64,000 nucleotides of DNA from Rotaria sp. Silwood1 (Eukaryota > Rotifera > Eurotatoria > Philodinida > Philodinidae): contig CAJNOP010000183.1 of the NCBI GenBank assembly GCA_905250075.1, positions 1 through 64,000 of the forward strand, read 5' to 3'. Under the pieces are notes generated by a model. The model worked only from the letters and a program-made list of their open reading frames with translations, searched no databases and was not told where the DNA came from. Below are positions 59,287 through 64,000 of this stretch, piece by piece (the first letter of the stretch is position 1; each line of letters opens with the position of its first letter). Made by a program: the position numbers and the translations under genes.

Positions 59287-60462
59287 TTATGCACTAATTT
59301 GTCGAACATACAAATTGTCATAGTAAATATAACCATCAGTACCCGATTTCCATTCATCTGCTTTTCCACCGCGAAATCTATGGAAGGAAAAAAAAATGTA
59401 AGTTATTTGAAATGAAAATAGAAACATAATTAAACTTACGTATGAAAAGATAAATTGTTGATAAGTCGTTTACTATCATTTGTTGTCCAACGAATACTTT
59501 GATCAATGAGTGTTTCACCATTGATTAGAATTTGTACGCGTCCATTAGCATTATTACCAGTATTCGATTTAATATACATATGAACTTTGTACGATTTACC
59601 TTTTTCAATACTACCTGAATTGAAAAGAAAAAATATATGTTTTAGAGAATGCTAAAACGAACAATAATATTTTTATAAAATTAGTTAATATTTTATGAAC
59701 TTGATAAGAAACACATTCGAGAAATACTAGCTCATATTTTGATAATACTTTTAGACAAATGGTTTTTCTCTATTGAGCAGCTATACCTGATGATGGATAA
59801 GATTTGCCGAAGTTGCTTCCACATGGTCCTGGCATTCCTGCATGATAAACATATGGATGAAAATAGACTCGATTTGTACTTGGATTTTGGTACCACATCA
59901 AACGGAGAGAGCCACCTGCTCCATCAGTTGGTAAATTGCATCCTGTATTTCCATTTCCAATACCAAAACCGAAACCAACTTTTCCACCACGACTCCATTC
60001 AAATTGACTATGAAATCTAACATCGAAATCTAATTCATAAGCAGAACCTTCTGGAATTCGTGTATTTGATATGAGCCCTCCTGCTCCGGACAGAGCATTT
60101 TTCTCGACTGTTATACGTAACGTGCCACTAGATGTCATAGCACGATTATTATTCCATCCAGTAACTGAACCAAAATCTGATCTAGCCATGGCATCCGTAT
60201 ATGATTGTTGATGAGCACGATTGTCCCAATTAATTGATTTTTGATACATCTGTGCCGATGCTAATGAACAAAAACAAATATAAAAATTATCGAATATGTA
60301 ATTATTCTTATACTTGTCCTACCATAGTCAATTAATAGCAACAAAAGTACATTTATCACGACTAATTCATTGTTGTATGAAAGGAATTATTTTTATAATG
60401 AGAAACATATATTATAGATAATTTAATTTTAAATAATTACCTGTAGTTATAGGTAACTTCAT
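59287..60462 (-). CDS. Secreted polysaccharide lyase, family 14-like
   Basis: Five exons: 60462-60441, 60361-60323, 60260-59787, 59614-59440 and 59377-59287; 266 aa in joining phases. The first two exons encode a signal peptide (MKLPITTVVINVLLLLLIDY, likely cut after ASA). The mature part has a jelly-roll-like pattern of PL14: YELDFDVRFHSQFEWSRGGK-VGFGFG, then SLRLMWYQ with the conserved Arg/Trp, YFHPYVYHAGMPGPCG, and near the end MYIKSNTGNNANGRVQILIN, followed by a final exon with FRGGKADEWKSGTDGYIYYD. This resembles PL14 alginate/glucuronan lyases known from marine molluscs, Chlorella viruses and some rotifers. The enzyme would cleave uronate polysaccharides (algal or bacterial) outside the cell, in feeding. 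Assignment is by pattern; other concanavalin-like lyases remain possible. Confidence 0.7.
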
Positions 60463-61045
60463 TGTTACAGTGATCGTTTCTTTTAATGGTATTCAATATC
60501 GAAAATTGAATATACTTGATATTTATAGGGAAGTCTAATCTCCATCGTTAGCAGTATAATTATATAAAAACAAATATATCTTTTAAAGCTTTGAAAAGAA
60601 ATATTTTTACATAGAACATTATTTGATATTGTTTCTCGTTATTGATATCCCTTCTCTCTCCTTGTATATATTCAGGTGTTCGCTATGTCTTCTTAATTGA
60701 TTGATCCATTTCCAAATAACAAAATATTTCTAATCTTGATAATTGACTTCTATAAAGAGCCTTTATATTTTCGAAAACAAAAAGATCTAAATTGTCACTT
60801 TGACCACACGATTGTATTGCAACATAAACAAATTATTGTTAATTTCTATTTGAAAACAATCAATGATTTAATTTGGGCTTATTTCCTTGAATAACAATTT
60901 TTATAAGATTTATTGAATATGTTTTTCTTTTTTGACAGGAAGCAAACGCAAAAGCCCTATTTCTATTTATGATTTAAGGAATGAAGTGCGTTAGACGTTT
61001 CCTAAATATCAAATCATGTAGTTAGTGACATTTTTGTTCTGTTTT
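60463..61045. other. Intergenic region
   Basis: 5' flank of the PL14-like gene, AT-rich, no other feature. Confidence 0.4.
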
Positions 61046-61140
61046 CAATAATGAGATGTGTCTGTCGGTGTGGATGTAGGCATGAGTGTCAGTGTAAGTG
61101 AAAAATCATTTATGTACAATCACCAACATCTACATCCTAG
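61046..61140. repeat. Third, degenerate telomere-like inverted tract
   Basis: GTGTCTGTCGGTGTGGATGT (from about 61059) and the following TAGGCATGAGTGTCAGTG are G/T-rich with GTGTGG-like units. After about 30 bases comes CACCAACATCTACATCCTAG, an inverse of GGTGTGGATGTAGG. Further CACACTCACA-type units are near 61470. It has the same G-then-C order as at 457 and 27532 but is more degraded. Confidence 0.4.
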
Positions 61141-62757
61141 GAAGCCAACACAGCTTCAGAAGTGAATGTTCGAATCAGCTGGTAACTTTCCGTGCGTATA
61201 TTTTTTGCTTGTATCATTCTTATACAAAGCAAGTAATGAAAATGTTATATAAAACAATCAAGATAACACATTCAAGCTTACCAATGTTTATTGAAAAGTG
61301 CACATCATTAATAGTAATAGATAAAACAGCAATCAAGTATTATTTATTGAACAATCAATTTAGTAATTTGTGTCATTTCTTTATTTCTTTGCAGTATCAC
61401 TCAATTTTCTGAGAAGTATAAATATAAATAAGTAGTTATTCAGATGATAAATTTCCAATGAGAAGACTCACACTCACATACACATCTTGTATTCACATCT
61501 AAATGCTCAAGAATTATCAACTGAAATGGACAAAATAACCGAATACTAAGATATAAAGTCTGCTTGATGTAGATCATTAAAAAAGTGACAAGTTGTTGGC
61601 ATTGAAAAGTTTCGGGTATCATAACGAACTTTATGATCGTTTCAAAATAACAAAAAATTGTTTTTTTTTAACAGTTTTATGTACAATACACTCTGACAAG
61701 ACCAAAAAAAAAAATATTTTTGTGCAAAAAGGTGTTTGCTGGAGTAAACTAATTTACTAATGCATCAGATGTCTAAAGGTCCAGCAGCACGAGAGATCCT
61801 GATATTCGAATTCAGCGTACTCGACTATCTGTTCTTTAGTAGATTTTGCCTCGAAATCGATTTATCACTTTTACATGTTCCCTCGTAAGTCATGAGTTGG
61901 AATTTCAAAATTTTTGTTAACATGACGAGTAAAGAAAATTCATGATGATTGAAGAGTTTTACTGAGGTTTTGCGAGGAAAACTCTAATATATTGACCTAA
62001 ACAATAACCAGCATATTTCTTAAGAGAAGTTACTTTACAGGAATATTTAGAAAACTTCTATGACACATCTATATTATAGATCCCACGTTGACTTTTCTAT
62101 CAGCTTGTAGACTACATATGGAAAATACAGAGTTTAAATATCAACTTCCAATCTATCTTCTCTCTTAGTAGATGATCTCGACTAAAAATCAGGATTTTTG
62201 TCAAAAACTTAATTTTATCAATATTGTCTTGAAAGGGCACATCATATCGAACTCGAATCTTCACTGATCGTAGATCTTTATGAGTTCTATCTACACTAAA
62301 AGTTTTAGATCACTATATGGTGTCATTTGTAACATATAAGGATCCAAAGTTGCTCAATAGAGCGTTGTTTGCTCGTATGAGAGAGGTTCACAGAATCATA
62401 AGGACTCGATCATTTGAGCTAGAAATTTTATTACGAACAGAACTAATTAGTATACGTATTCGCAATAAAAATTCAGCTTGATTAACGTTGATTTTAAGAG
62501 GCATCACAACATACTGTTTGAAGTGGATATTACGCATAGGACTACAAGCAAGGAGGACAGTTTGTCAGTGAAGCAATCCCAAAATGTGAGTAGATGACAT
62601 AAGTCTTCATTTTTGTTGGTGTATTATGATCCCAGCATAGGCTTGTTACAAACATAACCGGTGAGCTATCTGATCATCTACTGCCCCGTAATCTTTTCTG
62701 TATGTTGAATTCTGTTTGATTATAACTTCATATACAATTGTCTTAGTGATTCTTTTC
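61141..62757. other. Intergenic region
   Basis: No supported gene; frames at 61098-61412 and 61440-61622 appear random. Confidence 0.4.
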
Positions 62758-63060
62758 TCAACATGTAAGACAATCACCCGAATGATATCCTTTTCCTAAT
62801 TTTACTGTATAATTGTATTCAAATATGACCGGCTTTAATGGATTATGATTGAATAAAAAGTATTTATGGTTTTCTATAATTACATACGTGTCATGTTCAT
62901 CTTTTACAAATTCATCGTATGCAGTATTATCTTGTTCGTACGTATTCATGACCAGTGCTGATATCTTTTGCGTCAAGTATTGGTAGCTAGGTGATAAAAT
63001 TGGGACAATAAGAATTTGAAGTTGATAATTTATAAAACTGGCGTGAAGTTCTGAAATCAA
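62758..63060 (-). pseudogene. Possible gene fragment, family unknown
   Basis: An open frame of about 100 codons that looks protein-like: FINYQLQILIVPILSPSYQY, then TYEQDNTAYDEFVKDEHDTY and VIIENHKYFLFNHNPLKPVI, ending KGYHSGDCLTC and a stop. Just before it is TTTGATTTCAG, a possible splice acceptor, and a further frame (EAKAIIKHEGNDAINC) lies immediately upstream but is out of register. I read this as a terminal exon or a decaying fragment of a gene without other recognisable exons. No family assigned. Confidence 0.3.
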
Positions 63061-63683
63061 ATACAGTTAATTGCATCGTTTCCCTCATGCTTGATGATAG
63101 CTTTAGCTTCCGTTAAAAAATTCTCTAGGCAAGTTAAAACAAGACACAATACTTTTACAGAATTTCTTTATTTCTATATTTTTTCTTAAGTCATATTGTA
63201 CTGACATATAAGAAACAGATTATTCAAAATTCCTTGAAAATAGTTCACTGTCAAAGAACGACGCCTAGTGATAGTTTTGTAAAGATATATTCACTAAATA
63301 AAGTATAACATGGACTGATGGATTCAAATGCGGCTTACGTCAAGTTTGTTTCACTATACACAACCCGAATGAAGGCTATAAAAATAGAAAGCATCCTAAA
63401 ATTGATTGGTTTCTATGCAATAGATTGTTTCTTCAGATGGCGTTGTTGAATTTTTATTGTTTCAATAAAATTTTTCGTCGTACAAATAGAAAATTTTTTC
63501 TTTTTGTTTCGTATTAAATGAAACTATCACTAATTTATTTGATTTTTTTTTGTATAAGTTTTCTATGTTGATTGGCTAATCATATAATGCTTATTGTTTA
63601 TTTATTTCTATTGCATTTTATATTGACTACCTTCTTCGTTGTTCTCGAATTTGTTTTTCTAGAAGAAGTTATTCTTTACGAAT
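63061..63683. other. Intergenic / 5' region of the last gene
   Basis: AT-rich, without recognised features other than the likely promoter and 5' UTR of the gene at 63684. Confidence 0.35.
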
Positions 63684-63846
63684 ATGTTGCCTGCTCTACG
63701 ATCGCGTCCAAACTTGACACGTGTTATCAACCAATTATTGGCTGCTCGTCGTCAACAAGACGCATTTCGTGTTCCTGCACAAAATTCATCAGCTGTATCT
63801 GTACTTACAGATGAACAACGTGCACATCAACTTAAAATATGGCCTG
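63684..63846 (+). CDS. First exon of a probable mitochondrial protein (partial)
   Basis: ATG at 63684 opens a 54-codon exon ending at a GTAAAT donor after 63846; the rest lies beyond the window. The N-terminus (MLPALRSRPNLTRVINQLLA) is rich in Arg, Leu and hydroxyl residues and lacks acidic residues until about residue 30, as in mitochondrial targeting peptides. It then reads SSAVSVLTDEQRAHQLKIWP. The function is not recognised from this exon alone. The longer overlapping frame from 63572 is in another register. Confidence 0.5.
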
Positions 63847-64000
63847 GTAAATAATTTTATATTAATATTTAAACTTACCTTATATTCATATTTTCATAAT
63901 GAATGAAGTAGAATTGAACTAGACTAAAACGATGACATGAATTAAGTAGGAGAAAGAGAAAGATGGTAAAAACCAAATATATATTTTTTTCATCATCTTA

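Noticed and set aside
59739-60020. 93-codon plus-strand frame
   Set aside because: Antisense to the PL14-like gene.
63572-63906. Two frames overlapping the last gene's first exon
   Set aside because: Different register; the ATG at 63684 with a targeting-like N-terminus and GTAAAT donor is better supported.
1-64000. CRISPR arrays, bacterial operons, riboswitches or prophage
   Set aside because: The window is clearly eukaryotic (spliceosomal introns, RPA1, SNX8); no regular short spaced repeats were seen.

Overview
The window is eukaryotic, strongly AT-rich nuclear DNA with compact genes split by many short (about 50-80 bp) GT-AG introns. Metazoan housekeeping genes (TMA16, SNX8, RPA1), two genes of families that are rare in animals (a GT15-type mannosyltransferase and a PL14-type polysaccharide lyase), and tracts resembling the TGTGGG telomeric repeat known from bdelloid rotifers together suggest a bdelloid rotifer (Adineta/Rotaria-like). 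That assignment is inference; no rRNA or mitochondrial sequence is present to confirm it.

Layout. 0-2 kb: telomere-like inverted G-rich/C-rich tract, a 475-bp palindromic element and an abutting hAT-derived element. 2.6-4.1 kb: TMA16 (+). 4.1-8 kb: non-coding, with a hairpin. 8.0-8.4 kb: small four-helix claudin/PMP22-like protein (+). 8.7-9.8 kb: large imperfect palindrome. 10.2-15.2 kb: multi-exon MFS-type transporter with a mucin-like loop (+). 17.3-18.3 kb: intronless GT15-like glycosyltransferase (+). 18.9-19.6 kb: secreted Cys/Thr-rich, probably GPI-anchored protein (-), with a broken duplicate at 29.7-30.3 kb. 20.6-22.8 kb: 2.2-kb DNA transposon derivative. 23.4-24.9 kb: decayed ClpB/HSP100 remnant carrying a 145-bp MITE. 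25.5-26.1 kb: mariner-type foldback element. 27.5 kb: second telomere-like inverted tract. 33.1-34.9 kb: unknown coiled-coil gene with two alternative first exons (-). 41.6-43.6 kb: RING-finger protein (-). 46.5-51.1 kb: SNX8/Mvp1-type sorting nexin (+), convergent with a small secreted or membrane peptide gene at 51.2 kb (-). 52.5-53.4 kb: atypical Rho-type GTPase (+), convergent with RPA1 at 53.7-57.5 kb (-, 17 exons). 59.3-60.5 kb: secreted PL14-like lyase (-). 61.1 kb: third, degenerate telomere-like inverted tract. 63.7 kb to the end: first exon of a gene running off the window.

The genes do not form a pathway; they are independent cellular functions (ribosome biogenesis, endosomal sorting, DNA replication/repair, ubiquitin ligation, signalling) with accessory secreted or carbohydrate-active proteins between them. 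The intergenic space and the longer introns are largely occupied by imperfect foldback (hairpin) elements of about 150-1050 bp, the most striking structural theme. Exon coordinates were derived by hand from reading frame and GT/AG sites; in every multi-exon model described as complete the phases join and the total length is divisible by three.
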